Positions 53,815 to 62,637 of a stretch of DNA of 64,000 nt are shown here, piece by piece (the first letter of the stretch is position 1; every line of letters begins with the position of its first letter). The notes beneath the pieces were generated by a model. That model was not told the origin of the DNA. It worked only from the letters and a program-made list of their open reading frames with translations, and did no database searches. The stretch lies in the NCBI GenBank assembly GCA_948934525.1, contig CAQZSK010000004.1, positions 19,470-83,469 on the forward strand, written 5' to 3'. This stretch comes from an uncultured Clostridia bacterium. Its GTDB lineage: Bacteria > Bacillota > Clostridia > TANB77 > CAG-508. The position numbers and the translations under genes were made by a program.

Positions 53815-54657
53815 ATGATAGAAGAACAAGAACGACAAATTGCTTGGCAGAATGTACATACATCTGAAGAAAAAAACAAAATTCTAACAGGAAAAGCAAT
53901 TGCTATTGAAACAGAAAAAATTAAAGTTACAAACGAAGAAGGAAAAGTAGTAGAGGAAAATATCAATTGTGTAGTCGTTAGATTTAAAGAAATCAAGGTA
54001 CTAATACCAGGAAAAGAATTAGGAATAGAAAAAGAAGATAAGAAGGCAATTAGAAATTTAATTGGATCAGAGCTAAAATTTATCATTTTAGAATCTGATA
54101 AACTAACTAATACAGCAGTAGCATCTAGAAAAAAGGCAATGGAAAGAATTCAAAATATGCAATTAAAAAAATATGAGAAAGGTGATACTATTTATGCAAA
54201 AGTGATTTCAGTGTGGAAAAACTATATAACTGTGGAGTGTTTAGGTGTAGATATAAAATTAAAAACGTCAGAATTGGAATATGGATATGTAGCAGACTTG
54301 AATAAAACGTACCAGATAGGAGATAAAATAAAGGTGGTAATAAAGGAAATAAATGCAGAAAATGCTATTTTAAAAATATCACATAAAGAAATAAAGGAAG
54401 ATCCCTATAAGAGTGTTAGAAAGAATTTTGTTGAAGGAGGAGAATACTTGGCAAAGGTCACTGGTTTCTCAGATAATGGTGTATTTGCTTCTTTAAAACA
54501 AGGAATTGATACTCTAGCCACACTACCAGTGTGGCTAGAGATGCCACCCTTACCAGGAGACACAATTATTGTAAAAATAAAAAAGATAATACCAGAAAGA
54601 AGAAAAATTTATAGTTCCCTATTAAAAATAGTAAGGAGAGAACAAGTAAATGACTAG
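53815..54657 (+). CDS. S1-domain RNA-binding protein of the element
   Basis: A 280-residue protein with what look like two or three S1/OB domains (KGDTIYAKVISVWKNYITVECLGVDIKL, GGEYLAKVTGFSDNGVFASLKQGIDTL), resembling a shortened ribosomal protein S1. Such genes occur next to virD4 in Clostridial elements. It may promote translation of element mRNAs, which is inference. It starts 4 bp after virD4 and its last 8 bp overlap the next gene. Confidence 0.75.
   Translation: MIEEQERQIAWQNVHTSEEKNKILTGKAIAIETEKIKVTNEEGKVVEENINCVVVRFKEIKVLIPGKELGIEKEDKKAIRNLIGSELKFIILESDKLTNTAVASRKKAMERIQNMQLKKYEKGDTIYAKVISVWKNYITVECLGVDIKLKTSELEYGYVADLNKTYQIGDKIKVVIKEINAENAILKISHKEIKEDPYKSVRKNFVEGGEYLAKVTGFSDNGVFASLKQGIDTLATLPVWLEMPPLPGDTIIVKIKKIIPERRKIYSSLLKIVRREQVND
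54512..54540 (+). other. Perfect 12-bp hairpin within the S1-protein gene
   Basis: ctctagccacac and its exact complement flank a 5-nt loop in coding DNA (encoding TLATLPVWLE). It is the most GC-rich hairpin in this stretch of the element. Confidence 0.6.
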
Positions 54658-55132
54658 CAAACAAAATGAAATAGTAAAATTTTTAAGCAAGTATAAAAGT
54701 AGCACAGAAGAACAACTAATATTCTTTACACAAGGAACTCTACAAGATATTAATTGTCTATTGTCAGAAAGGCTTATTGTAAAAGATGAAAAAACTAAAA
54801 TATTATATCTTAGAATGAAAAAGTTAGACGTAAGAGCAGCAGTTGCTTTAGATGTGATAAAAGCAATTAGCAAAGAAATAAAAGAATTTTATCCGAGTAA
54901 GAAATTTCCTGTGATGTTAACGACTATCACTAATGAAAATTTAGTATGTGATATAGCAGTAGTTAGAGGAATTGAGCAAGAGATGGTATTTAAGAAAATA
55001 AAAGAATACTCAAATGCAGATAAGCTTATCGTTGTTTTAGAAAATGATAAGTATGAAAAGAGTTTAATAAATACTACAAAAGAAGTTCTTATATGCAAAT
55101 ACCCAATTCAAATAATAGATAAAGTTAATTAG
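54650..55132 (+). CDS. Small winged-helix-like protein of the element
   Basis: A 160-residue protein. Residues 1-60 look like a winged helix (NEIVKFLSKYKSSTEEQLIFF, DINCLLSERLIVKDEKTKILYL); the rest is alpha/beta (VMLTTITNENLVCDIAVVRG, LIVVLENDKYEKS). It resembles the start of the 51056 protein, so the two may be paralogues. Overlaps the S1 gene by 8 bp. Function unknown. Confidence 0.65.
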   Translation: MTSKQNEIVKFLSKYKSSTEEQLIFFTQGTLQDINCLLSERLIVKDEKTKILYLRMKKLDVRAAVALDVIKAISKEIKEFYPSKKFPVMLTTITNENLVCDIAVVRGIEQEMVFKKIKEYSNADKLIVVLENDKYEKSLINTTKEVLICKYPIQIIDKVN

Positions 55133-55235
55133 AGGGAAAAATATAATTTTTTATAAAATTTATTTGTTTTCGACACTCTTCGACACAAAAGTTTTACATA
55201 ATATGGTAAAATAAATAAAAAGGAGTGTGAAGATT

Positions 55236-55415
55236 ATGAAAAAATATTATGAAGAAGCTATACAAAAGATTTGTGAAATGTCTAAAATATTAACGGAGAG
55301 TGAATGGAATAAAATAGCAAAAGAGGAAAATTATTTGAGTTCAGAAAGCTTGAGATACATTTCTAATATGGATTTTGAAGATTGGTGTAAGACAATAATT
55401 AATAGTAATGCGTAA
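55236..55415 (+). CDS. Small acidic helical protein
   Basis: A 59-residue protein (MKKYYEEAIQKICEMS start, INSNA end) after aaaaggag. It looks helical and has no known motif. It precedes a recombinase-domain fragment. Upstream a short repeated cgacac motif (55170-55187) and TTTTAC...GTAAAAT suggest a promoter. Confidence 0.55.
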   Translation: MKKYYEEAIQKICEMSKILTESEWNKIAKEENYLSSESLRYISNMDFEDWCKTIINSNA

Positions 55416-55536
55416 GAAAACGAAAGAAAAACAAATTATTGTATGGTATTTAATCATTCAAAATCATAGAATTGCATATTATTGAGTTATATGATATAAA
55501 TAATAATGTAGAATAATTTAAGGAGATGAATCGATT

Positions 55537-56013
55537 TTGTATTATAAAGTTAATGAAGAAGAAGCAAAAATAGTAAAACATATATATAATTTATATATAA
55601 GGGGCTATGATTGTGATGAGATTACTAGCATTTTTAAAGAAGGTGATATCGTATATGGAATTTGCAAAAGAATAGATAAATTATTTGAAATAATGAGAGA
55701 CATTTTATATGATGTACCAGCTAAAAGTAGAGAAGAAAATAGAAATTTAATATATGAAATAGACTATAGAGCAATTCTTAAAACGAGAAATAAAGACACA
55801 ATAGAAAATATAGTAATTAAAAATTTAGAAAATTGCATTACAAAAATACAATTAACCAAAAAGACAAAAACAAAATTAGAAAGAATTATGAAACATTATA
55901 ACTTTTTAAAAGAAGAAATCAAAAGAATGTATACAGAGTCAGTAGAAACAATTGAAGAAATACCAAAAAATAAAAAGTATGGAGCTTTATTCGGTTATGA
56001 TCTTGTTACATAA
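55537..56013 (+). CDS. Serine-recombinase-domain fragment
   Basis: A 158-residue protein whose first 35 residues, VNEEEAKIVKHIYNLYIRGYDCDEI, match the start of the Recombinase domain of large serine recombinases, followed by a helical region ending GYDLVT. The catalytic resolvase domain that should precede it is absent. The TTG start at 55537 is 11 nt from aaggag, while an ATG at 55526 opens only a 15-codon frame. It is either a decayed integrase or a domesticated DNA-binding piece. Confidence 0.5.
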   Translation: MYYKVNEEEAKIVKHIYNLYIRGYDCDEITSIFKEGDIVYGICKRIDKLFEIMRDILYDVPAKSREENRNLIYEIDYRAILKTRNKDTIENIVIKNLENCITKIQLTKKTKTKLERIMKHYNFLKEEIKRMYTESVETIEEIPKNKKYGALFGYDLVT

Positions 56014-56038
56014 ATAAACAATACAATAAATCGTAGAT

Positions 56039-56082
56039 AATCCCTTAGATATGTAATATATTTTACTATCTAAGGGATTTTT
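56039..56082 (+). terminator. Strong terminator after the recombinase fragment
   Basis: aatcccttagata (56039-56051) pairs perfectly with tatctaagggatt (56067-56079), followed by TTTT. Confidence 0.9.
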
Positions 56083-56165
56083 GCTTCCTATTCGCATAAA
56101 AGTTTCTATTGTGGCAAATATGTTTTTATGATATGATATAGAAAAATATTTTGGAAGTGATAGAA

Positions 56166-56423
56166 ATGACATTAGAATTTGTAGATAATTATATAAATAA
56201 AAAAATACTCGAAAATAAAAACTTTATTAAATATACATTTTATGAATTACGAATAAAGTGTAATTTGTCAAAGGAAGAAGTAAAACAAATTTTAGAATTA
56301 AGTAAGATTTATCTAGAACAAAAGGGGTACAATATTTATTTTACAGGAGATGAGTATATATATCAAAATAAGTGTAAGATAGTAAAAGATAATGAACTGA
56401 TGGTAGCAATTAGACAAGATTAA
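56166..56423 (+). CDS. Small hypothetical protein of the element
   Basis: An 85-residue protein (MTLEFVDNYINKKILE to VAIRQD) with a possible winged-helix shape (IKYTFYELRIKCNLSKEEVKQILEL). ATG 56166 follows ggaagtga. No family recognised. Confidence 0.5.
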   Translation: MTLEFVDNYINKKILENKNFIKYTFYELRIKCNLSKEEVKQILELSKIYLEQKGYNIYFTGDEYIYQNKCKIVKDNELMVAIRQD

Positions 56424-56568
56424 AAAGAAATATATAATAAGGCAATAGAAGAATAATATTGTGTTATTAGAAACCATATAAGAATAAAAATACTTGCTCT
56501 AAGAGTGCAATTATGATATATTATATAAAAATAATGAATTCATATGTTTATTATTTTTTGTTTGTGAA

Positions 56569-56609
56569 AACAGAAGTAACTTTTGTATTGTAGTTATTTC
56601 TGTTTTTTT
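56569..56609 (+). terminator. Terminator upstream of the foreign gene
   Basis: aacagaagtaac pairs with gttatttctgtt (one mismatch) and seven T residues follow. The 56424-56568 stretch before it shows no other feature. Confidence 0.8.
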
Positions 56610-56611
56610 AT

Positions 56612-56658
56612 AATAAAAAAGAAAACAGCAAGGCGGACTTATTAAATCTACCTTGCTG
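56612..56658 (-). terminator. Terminator of the 56683 gene
   Basis: cagcaagg (56626-56633) pairs with ccttgctg (56651-56658); on the minus strand a T-rich tract follows. Confidence 0.75.
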
Positions 56659-57347
56659 AAAGAGTGAGAGAGTGAGAATTATTTACACATAAGAGCCCAT
56701 AACTAAGACTCTGACAGAAGCTGTATAATGGGGTTCATAGCATCCAAGACCGCGAAGTTCATAAATAAACCGATAATCAACATTTCGATTTACATTAATC
56801 CAATCACTGCTTGGAAAGCTAAAAAATCCATTACTGAGTTCGGTGGCGCTGGGGAGAGCAACATTGTACCAGGCATCCCAAAACACCTTTCCACCATATT
56901 GCTCAAACTGTACCGCCAAAGCTTGACAGCCCTGACCACCCTCGCCATCAAATGGTTTATATTGAATGGCGATTTTTACTTTGTTGCAATTACAGGTACG
57001 ATAACTCCCTACATTATAATCAGTAAAGGTAAACGTACCGAGGTCATTGAGCCCATTGTTTATTTTGAGAGGGTTATCTAAAGGCATAACAAAAAAGTCT
57101 ACGCCCTCTGCTTGTGCTTCTTCTTTGGACATTCCAAATGTTTTCAAGGCTTCCTCCAAAGAAACACCTGCCTCCTCGATAGTAATGAGCTTGATGTCGC
57201 TCTCAGCATCCTCAGGAATTTCTTCGGCAAATGCCATAGAAGGCATTGCCGAAATAACCATAATAACTGCCAAGAGTGCCAAAAGGGATTTCCGCATCAT
57301 AGATTTCATTTTTAATACCTCCGCTTTTTTGACTCTCTCACTCTTTT
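56659..57347. repeat. 14-bp inverted repeats flanking the 56683 gene
   Basis: aaagagtgagagag at 56659-56672 and its exact complement at 57334-57347 bracket a single gene whose composition differs from its surroundings. They may be terminal repeats of a small gene cassette, or coincidental low-complexity sequence. Confidence 0.55.
56683..57309 (-). CDS. Secreted protein of foreign composition, unknown
   Basis: A 208-residue protein with a clear signal peptide (MKSMMRKSLLALLAVIMVIS, cleavage after SMAFA), an acidic pro-like segment (30-70, ESDIKLITIEEAGVSLEEALK) and a C-terminal domain with CNCNKVKIAIQYKPFDGEGGQGC that looks beta-rich. cggaggt lies 7 nt before the ATG. GC content and codons (CTC, GGC, CTG, CGC) are unlike the element, so recent transfer is likely. 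It has an in-frame CGG at 56770-56772 that must be read as Arg to keep the present frame. Confidence 0.7.
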   Translation of the reverse strand: MKSMMRKSLLALLAVIMVISAMPSMAFAEEIPEDAESDIKLITIEEAGVSLEEALKTFGMSKEEAQAEGVDFFVMPLDNPLKINNGLNDLGTFTFTDYNVGSYRTCNCNKVKIAIQYKPFDGEGGQGCQALAVQFEQYGGKVFWDAWYNVALPSATELSNGFFSFPSSDWINVNRNVDYRFIYELRGLGCYEPHYTASVRVLVMGSYV

Positions 57348-57524
57348 TTGAGTAATGGCAATTATATTATTTACTATATTTGCCATTACTCATCAACAAA
57401 ATGTTGAATAATGCTATTATATATATTAAAATTATATTATTCAAGAAAAGTGGAAAAAAGTAGAAGATTTGACTTCCTAAATGTAGTTATATATAATAAC
57501 AATATTAATAGGGAGGAATAAAAA

Positions 57525-58571
57525 GTGAATAAGAAGAAAGTTGTAATACTTATTATTGGTTTATTATTAATTGGAATAATAGTATCTTTTTTATATTTTG
57601 GAAATAAAAAAAGTGAAGAGCCTAATAACAATACTTTGATAGATAATAATCTTCAAACCAATGATAATATTCAAATAGAGAAAATTTCAACCTACAATAA
57701 CCCAATAGTTCCAGAGGGATTTAAAAAAGTAGAAACTGATTTTGCAAGTTGGAAATTAGATAATGGAGTTCCAAAAGGATGGAACAAAGGCTTAGTAATA
57801 GAAGATGATATTGGCAATCAATTTGTTTGGATTCCAGTAGATTTAGAAAAGCTTGAATATCATCCTTATACTGGAAAAGAATTTAGGTATAATGCAAAGG
57901 ATTTAGATATTAATAGTATTGAAGATAAGCAGATCTTAAAATACGGTGGCTTTTATATTTCTCGTTATGAAGCAGGAGTAGCAAAAGCAATGCAAAAAAG
58001 GTTAAAAAATATTAGTGATAAAACAAATGATGTTATTGATGTACCTGTAAGCAAAAAAGGAATAATACCATGGAATTTTATTAGCTTAAGAAATGCTAAA
58101 ATAAATGCAGAAAGTATGTATAATGATGATATAAAAAGTGGACTACCAACATTAAAACAGTGGCAATATATGATGGTATGGCTTGATTTATGTGGATATA
58201 ATGTATATGTAGATAGCTCTAGTTTTGGAAATTATTCTAACGTAAACTTTAAATTTTCAGGTTTTTATTCAGAGGATTACGGAGAAAGCTATCAATATGC
58301 AGAAAATAAAATGAAAGCTAGTACAAATATGATTTTGTCTACTGGAGCTACTGATAGAAATATGACGAATAATATTTATGATATAGCAGGAAATTTATGG
58401 TGCTATACGAATGACTATTGTCCAATCAATGAAAACGAAATACTAGGTTATTATTGTGCTGGAGGGCATTTTGACCATAAAGGAGATTTTTTTGCTGCAT
58501 ACAATTATAATTTGAAAAACACTGTGCCACTTGAAAAGGTAGGATTTAGAATAGTATTATACCTAAATTAG
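57525..58571 (+). CDS. Formylglycine-generating-enzyme-like secreted protein
   Basis: A 348-residue protein with an N-terminal membrane anchor (about 5-25) and a SUMF1/FGE-like fold: NQFVWIPVDLEKL, YISRYEAGVAKAM, GLPTLKQWQYMM, NNIYDIAGNLWCYTNDY and a final GFRIVLYLN. The fold is used by sulfatase activators and by C-type-lectin-like ligand-binding proteins. No sulfatase is nearby, so a binding role outside the cell is as likely. GTG start after gggagg. Confidence 0.75.
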   Translation: MNKKKVVILIIGLLLIGIIVSFLYFGNKKSEEPNNNTLIDNNLQTNDNIQIEKISTYNNPIVPEGFKKVETDFASWKLDNGVPKGWNKGLVIEDDIGNQFVWIPVDLEKLEYHPYTGKEFRYNAKDLDINSIEDKQILKYGGFYISRYEAGVAKAMQKRLKNISDKTNDVIDVPVSKKGIIPWNFISLRNAKINAESMYNDDIKSGLPTLKQWQYMMVWLDLCGYNVYVDSSSFGNYSNVNFKFSGFYSEDYGESYQYAENKMKASTNMILSTGATDRNMTNNIYDIAGNLWCYTNDYCPINENEILGYYCAGGHFDHKGDFFAAYNYNLKNTVPLEKVGFRIVLYLN

Positions 58572-58699
58572 TATATAAGAGAGTATTTAGTTAAATTTAG
58601 AAAAAAGAATTTAAAAAAGAGAAAATTAAAAAAAGCAAAAAGGTAATCTTTCCATGTATAAAAGAATGGTAGATAAGTATCGTTTTCTCTCTACTTGGT

Positions 58700-58732
58700 G
58701 AGAACTCGTATGGTAGGAGTTCTCATTTTTTA
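58700..58732 (+). terminator. Terminator before the holin gene
   Basis: gagaactc pairs with gagttctc around a 9-nt loop, followed by ATTTTTT. It lies 130 nt after the FGE-like gene; the 58572-58699 stretch has no gene. Confidence 0.75.
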
Positions 58733-58823
58733 ATATACAAAAAACCATAAAAAACTACTTTTGAAAAAATATATATAAATATCATTATAATAAAGGCAAA
58801 TATATACAGAAAGAGTGGTTATT

Positions 58824-59306
58824 ATGGGAGAAGAAATTTCTAAAATTTTTAATAAAATTACAGCAAGCATTAGTTTTGTTTGTGCTACATTGACGTCAAC
58901 ATTCGGAATTGAGTGGGTATTATTTTTAGGATATTTGATATTAAATATTATTGACTATATAACAGGGACTATCAAAGCTAGAACTAATAAGAGTGAGAGT
59001 TCTAGCAAAGGTTTAAATGGTATTATAAAAAAGGTTTGTTATTGGATATTGATAGGAGTCTCATTTTTAGTTTCATTTTTATTAGTACAATTGGGAAATA
59101 AAATTAATATCAATCTAGAATTCATTATGCTATTTGGATGGTTTACACTTGCTTGTTTAATCGTAAATGAGACAAGGAGTATTATTGAGAATTTTGTAGA
59201 AATTGGAATTAATGTTCCTTCATTTCTAAAAAAAGGATTAGAAGTTTATGAAAATATACTAAAAAATGCAATAGAAAAATTTAATAATAATGATAAGGCG
59301 AACTAA
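58824..59306 (+). CDS. Phage holin family protein
   Basis: A 160-residue membrane protein with three helices (about 15-45, 70-92, 100-120) and the holin_4 marks DYITGTIKAR and SSSKGLNGIIKK. Holins make the pores through which lysins leave the cell. GTG 58815 and ATG 58824 are both possible starts. A terminator follows, then the large lysin gene. Confidence 0.85.
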   Translation: MGEEISKIFNKITASISFVCATLTSTFGIEWVLFLGYLILNIIDYITGTIKARTNKSESSSKGLNGIIKKVCYWILIGVSFLVSFLLVQLGNKININLEFIMLFGWFTLACLIVNETRSIIENFVEIGINVPSFLKKGLEVYENILKNAIEKFNNNDKAN

Positions 59307-59323
59307 TAGCGGTTCGCTTTTTT
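59298..59323 (+). terminator. Terminator after holin
   Basis: gcgaac (59298-59303) pairs with gttcgc (59312-59317), followed by TTTTTT; it overlaps the stop codon. Confidence 0.75.
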
Positions 59324-59475
59324 CATAGATATTATTTATTTGACTAACTATTTTCATCCATATTAATCTTCTTTTTATAAAATTTGCACTGAAATATTTA
59401 TACTGTATTTATGAATTTATTATAGGTACTGATCAGATTTATAGTAAACAAAGAATAAGAAAGAGAGGTATTTTT

Positions 59476-61800
59476 ATGGCTGATGAAATGGTTTTAAGAA
59501 CCCAAAAATGGCTTAATAGAACTTATGGAGGAAGGGCAGGATATGGTGATAATATACCAGAGAATGGACTAACAGGATGGACTACAATATATGCACTTAC
59601 AAGAGCTTTACAAATAGAATTAGGCATAACAACCACAGCAAATAATTTTGGACCTTCTACCATTGCAAGATTTAATTCAAGATTTCCCAATGGAGTACAA
59701 CAACAATCTTATGATGATGAAACGGAAGATAATATCTATGGAATCATTCAAGGGGCGTGTTGGTGTAAAGGATATTCTACAGGTGCTAGTGACATAACAA
59801 GACATTTTTTTGGCGGAACAGGTGGAGCAATACAGCTATTGAAGTCTAACGCAGGTTGCTCAGATACTAGTTCAACCGTAACTCTTAATGTAATGAAAGC
59901 GTTATTATCTATGGATCAATTTCAACTTGTTTATGGAGGATCTTCAAAAATTCAACAAATACAAAGAGAGCTTAATAATAAGTATGAAGCATATATTGGT
60001 TTAAGTCCATGTGATGGATATTATGGAAGAGAAATGAACTTAGCTATGATTAAAGTTCTTCAAGCAATTGAAGGATACTCTGTAGAGGATGCAACTGGAA
60101 ATTTTGGTTCTGGTACGAAAGCAAAACTTCCGATTGTTCCTAGTAATGGTCAACTTAGCACTCAAAAAGAGGAACAGTCTATAAAATTGATAAGATATGC
60201 TTTGTGCTGCAATGGGTATGATATTTCAGTAGATTCAGGAGTATGGGATTCAACTCTTACCAATACAATTAAAGAATTTCAAAAGGATATGTGTATAAAT
60301 CAAGTTGAAAAATGTGATGTTAATACTTGGATGGCATTGTTATTAAGTACAGGTAATCCAAGCAGAGATTCTATAGCATGTGATACAAGATTTGAAATGA
60401 CCGATTCCAGACTAAATTACTTAAAAAATGATGGATTTCAAATAGTTGGGAGATATTTAACGGGTGGTGATTTTAAAGAATTAAGATATGGAGAACCTAG
60501 TAGGATAATAAATCATGGAATGAAATTCTTCCCAATTTTTCAAGAGTCTGGTGCTGATTTAACTTATTTTACAGCATCAAGAGGAAAACAAGATGCAAAA
60601 AAAGCAGTTAAGGTAGCTAGGAGTCATGGAATTCCAGCACAAAACATTATTTATTTTGCCGTAGATTGCGATCCAACAGATCCTGAAATATCTCAATATA
60701 TTCTCCCATACTTTAAGGCAATTTCAGAAAATATTGGAATATCTTATAAAGTTGGAGTATATGGAACAAGAAATGTTTGTACACAAGTAATGAATAATAA
60801 TTATGCAGTAACTTGTTTTGTTAGTAATATGTCTACTGGATACTCAGGAAATATGGGATTCAAAATGCCAGCTAACTGGAATTTTGATCAGTTCATTGAA
60901 TATAGAGGTATAAATACAGGTGATGCTGAAAATATGGATTTAGATAAAGATGCATATTCGGGAAAATTTCCAGTAGTAGAAGCTGTATATGATAATATTC
61001 TTAACTATATTTTAAAAATTAGAGAATTAGAAACATTGTATGTTCAATACAAAGCAAGTAAAAATGAAAATTGCAGTAAACAAGAATTGATATTAGGAAT
61101 AACTAATTTTCTAAGAAACTTTAAATATGGAGATGTTATTTGGTATGCAGCAACTCTAACACCAATTGACAATAATTTTATCAACTATGTCAAATCAAAT
61201 AATATGAATTTATATAACGCTTTAGCAGAATATGCAAGCTCAGATGATATAGCACTTAGCGATGTATTTGGAGGATTAGTAGATATAGGACATTTAGCTG
61301 CCACTGTAGAAGGCTATTTATCAAGCACTTTGGCACCTGATTTTTGGTTTGGATGGGGTGGAGATTTATCTACTCTTATGAGAGATGTAAAGGATAGACA
61401 AGAAAAAGAGGGCGGAAATTATGTAGAAATTGCAAAAAGATTAATAGGTCAATCTGGTTCTTCTTTTCATTATGCAGATATGTGTACAGATGCAGATGGA
61501 ATTAAAATTTCTAAAATGTTGTCTGCTACATCAAATGCATCGCATCCTGTATCTGATGTGCTTAATCACTATTTCTTAAATGAGGCAGAATTAAGAATTT
61601 CTTATTATCTAATGGATTTAGATAATGTAAGTTTGCAGTTGGATAATTTAAAAGAGATTATAGCAAGAAAAATGTCTGGAGCATTTGAAAATACTATTTT
61701 AAAGCCATTCTTGGGACATATAATTTTTGAAAATGAATTACAAGATGCTTGCTATGAAGCATTTGCACAATATATTATTGATAATTATCCAGTAATTTAA
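59476..61800 (+). CDS. Large DUF1906 glycoside-hydrolase-like endolysin
   Basis: A 774-residue protein without a signal peptide. Residues 1-300 hold peptidoglycan-binding-like repeats (LRTQKWLNRTYGG, NGLTGWTTIYALTRALQ, IQRELNNKY, DGYYGREMNLAMIKVLQAIEG, IKEFQKDM). Residues about 300-510 are a DUF1906/Rv2525c-like glycoside-hydrolase domain (FQIVGRYLTGG, IIYFAVDCDPTD, YKVGVYGTRNV). Residues 520-774 are helical and unknown. With the holin just upstream it fits an exported lysin. It has an agagagg ribosome site. Confidence 0.85.
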   Translation: MADEMVLRTQKWLNRTYGGRAGYGDNIPENGLTGWTTIYALTRALQIELGITTTANNFGPSTIARFNSRFPNGVQQQSYDDETEDNIYGIIQGACWCKGYSTGASDITRHFFGGTGGAIQLLKSNAGCSDTSSTVTLNVMKALLSMDQFQLVYGGSSKIQQIQRELNNKYEAYIGLSPCDGYYGREMNLAMIKVLQAIEGYSVEDATGNFGSGTKAKLPIVPSNGQLSTQKEEQSIKLIRYALCCNGYDISVDSGVWDSTLTNTIKEFQKDMCINQVEKCDVNTWMALLLSTGNPSRDSIACDTRFEMTDSRLNYLKNDGFQIVGRYLTGGDFKELRYGEPSRIINHGMKFFPIFQESGADLTYFTASRGKQDAKKAVKVARSHGIPAQNIIYFAVDCDPTDPEISQYILPYFKAISENIGISYKVGVYGTRNVCTQVMNNNYAVTCFVSNMSTGYSGNMGFKMPANWNFDQFIEYRGINTGDAENMDLDKDAYSGKFPVVEAVYDNILNYILKIRELETLYVQYKASKNENCSKQELILGITNFLRNFKYGDVIWYAATLTPIDNNFINYVKSNNMNLYNALAEYASSDDIALSDVFGGLVDIGHLAATVEGYLSSTLAPDFWFGWGGDLSTLMRDVKDRQEKEGGNYVEIAKRLIGQSGSSFHYADMCTDADGIKISKMLSATSNASHPVSDVLNHYFLNEAELRISYYLMDLDNVSLQLDNLKEIIARKMSGAFENTILKPFLGHIIFENELQDACYEAFAQYIIDNYPVI

Positions 61801-61811
61801 GATAATTATCT

Positions 61812-61844
61812 AAAAATCTACTAGTTTTTTACTAGTAGATTTTT
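61812..61844. terminator. Bidirectional terminator
   Basis: aaaaatctactagt pairs perfectly with actagtagattttt around a T-rich loop. It serves both the lysin gene and the convergent gene at 61821. Confidence 0.88.
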
Positions 61845-62249
61845 CAGTAGTAATATAAGAAAAATTATAAAAGTTACAATAGAAATTACTAAGAACATTT
61901 CTCCTATATTATCTAATTGATATCCATGTTCTTTAACATATTGTAGTAAATTGCAATAATTAAAATTTCCTTCTAATGAATAGTGATGTTGCATTTCGCC
62001 ATTTGAGTGATATATATATAATTCTCCAGAGTGAAAACCTAATCCATATGTTACTTTGGTAATGGAATCTTTATTATCTATTGTATCGGCTTCTATAGCT
62101 TTCATAAAAGCATTTTTGTTAGTTTGATTTACATTAAAAACAATTTGCTCTTGATTAAACATAAAAATAGCCATAGCTACAAATGCAAATGCAATTAATA
62201 AAAAAATCACGCAGAAATATTTTGAATTGATAAAGCTAAAATAATTCAT
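61821..62249 (-). CDS. Membrane protein of unknown function
   Basis: A 142-residue protein with two membrane helices (about 8-30 and 115-138) and an extracytoplasmic loop of 80 residues (DSITKVTYGLGFHSGELYIYHSNGEMQHHYSLEG). No family recognised. Its composition is like the element. It is read against the surrounding genes. Confidence 0.65.
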   Translation of the reverse strand: MNYFSFINSKYFCVIFLLIAFAFVAMAIFMFNQEQIVFNVNQTNKNAFMKAIEADTIDNKDSITKVTYGLGFHSGELYIYHSNGEMQHHYSLEGNFNYCNLLQYVKEHGYQLDNIGEMFLVISIVTFIIFLILLLKNLLVKN

Positions 62250-62517
62250 AAATTAATATACCCTTTCCTCTTATTATTCTTTTTATTATATCACAAAGGA
62301 TTGGAATTAAACATTAAAATATTCTTAATGATATTTTATTTCTTCGACAATTTTTGCGAGAAATCCTACAAAATATTTGTTAAAATTACAATAATTATGT
62401 TGAAAGAGTAGTATTTATAGTAAAAAAAAGTACCTATTATATTTACTAATATATCAAGCAAGAAATCTTATATGAATTTTTAGTAATATAGAGGTTTATA
62501 AAGTTTGATGATTTCGG

Positions 62518-62632
62518 TAAATAAGGAAAAGTTAATGCACAGTAAAGAAAATTTGCTTGTGTGGATATTTTTGTCCTTATTTATACGAGGACCTCCATGT
62601 AAAAATTAAACAATTTTAATTTTTATGGAGGT
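62518..62632 (+). promoter_or_regulatory. Two tandem hairpins masking a ribosome site
   Basis: The first stem is 10 bp (taaataagga 62518-62527 with 62574-62583). The second pairs acctccat and aaaaattaaa (62591-62610, 2-nt bulge) with 62615-62632, which contains the ggaggt ribosome site of the next gene. The ATG at 62638 is 5 nt after the stem. The rest of the 62250-62637 gap shows no gene. Confidence 0.65.
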
Positions 62633-62637
62633 ATAAA

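Noticed and set aside
56728..57355. Several + strand frames opposite the 56683 gene
   Set aside because: The minus-strand frame has a signal peptide, ribosome site and terminator; the others do not.
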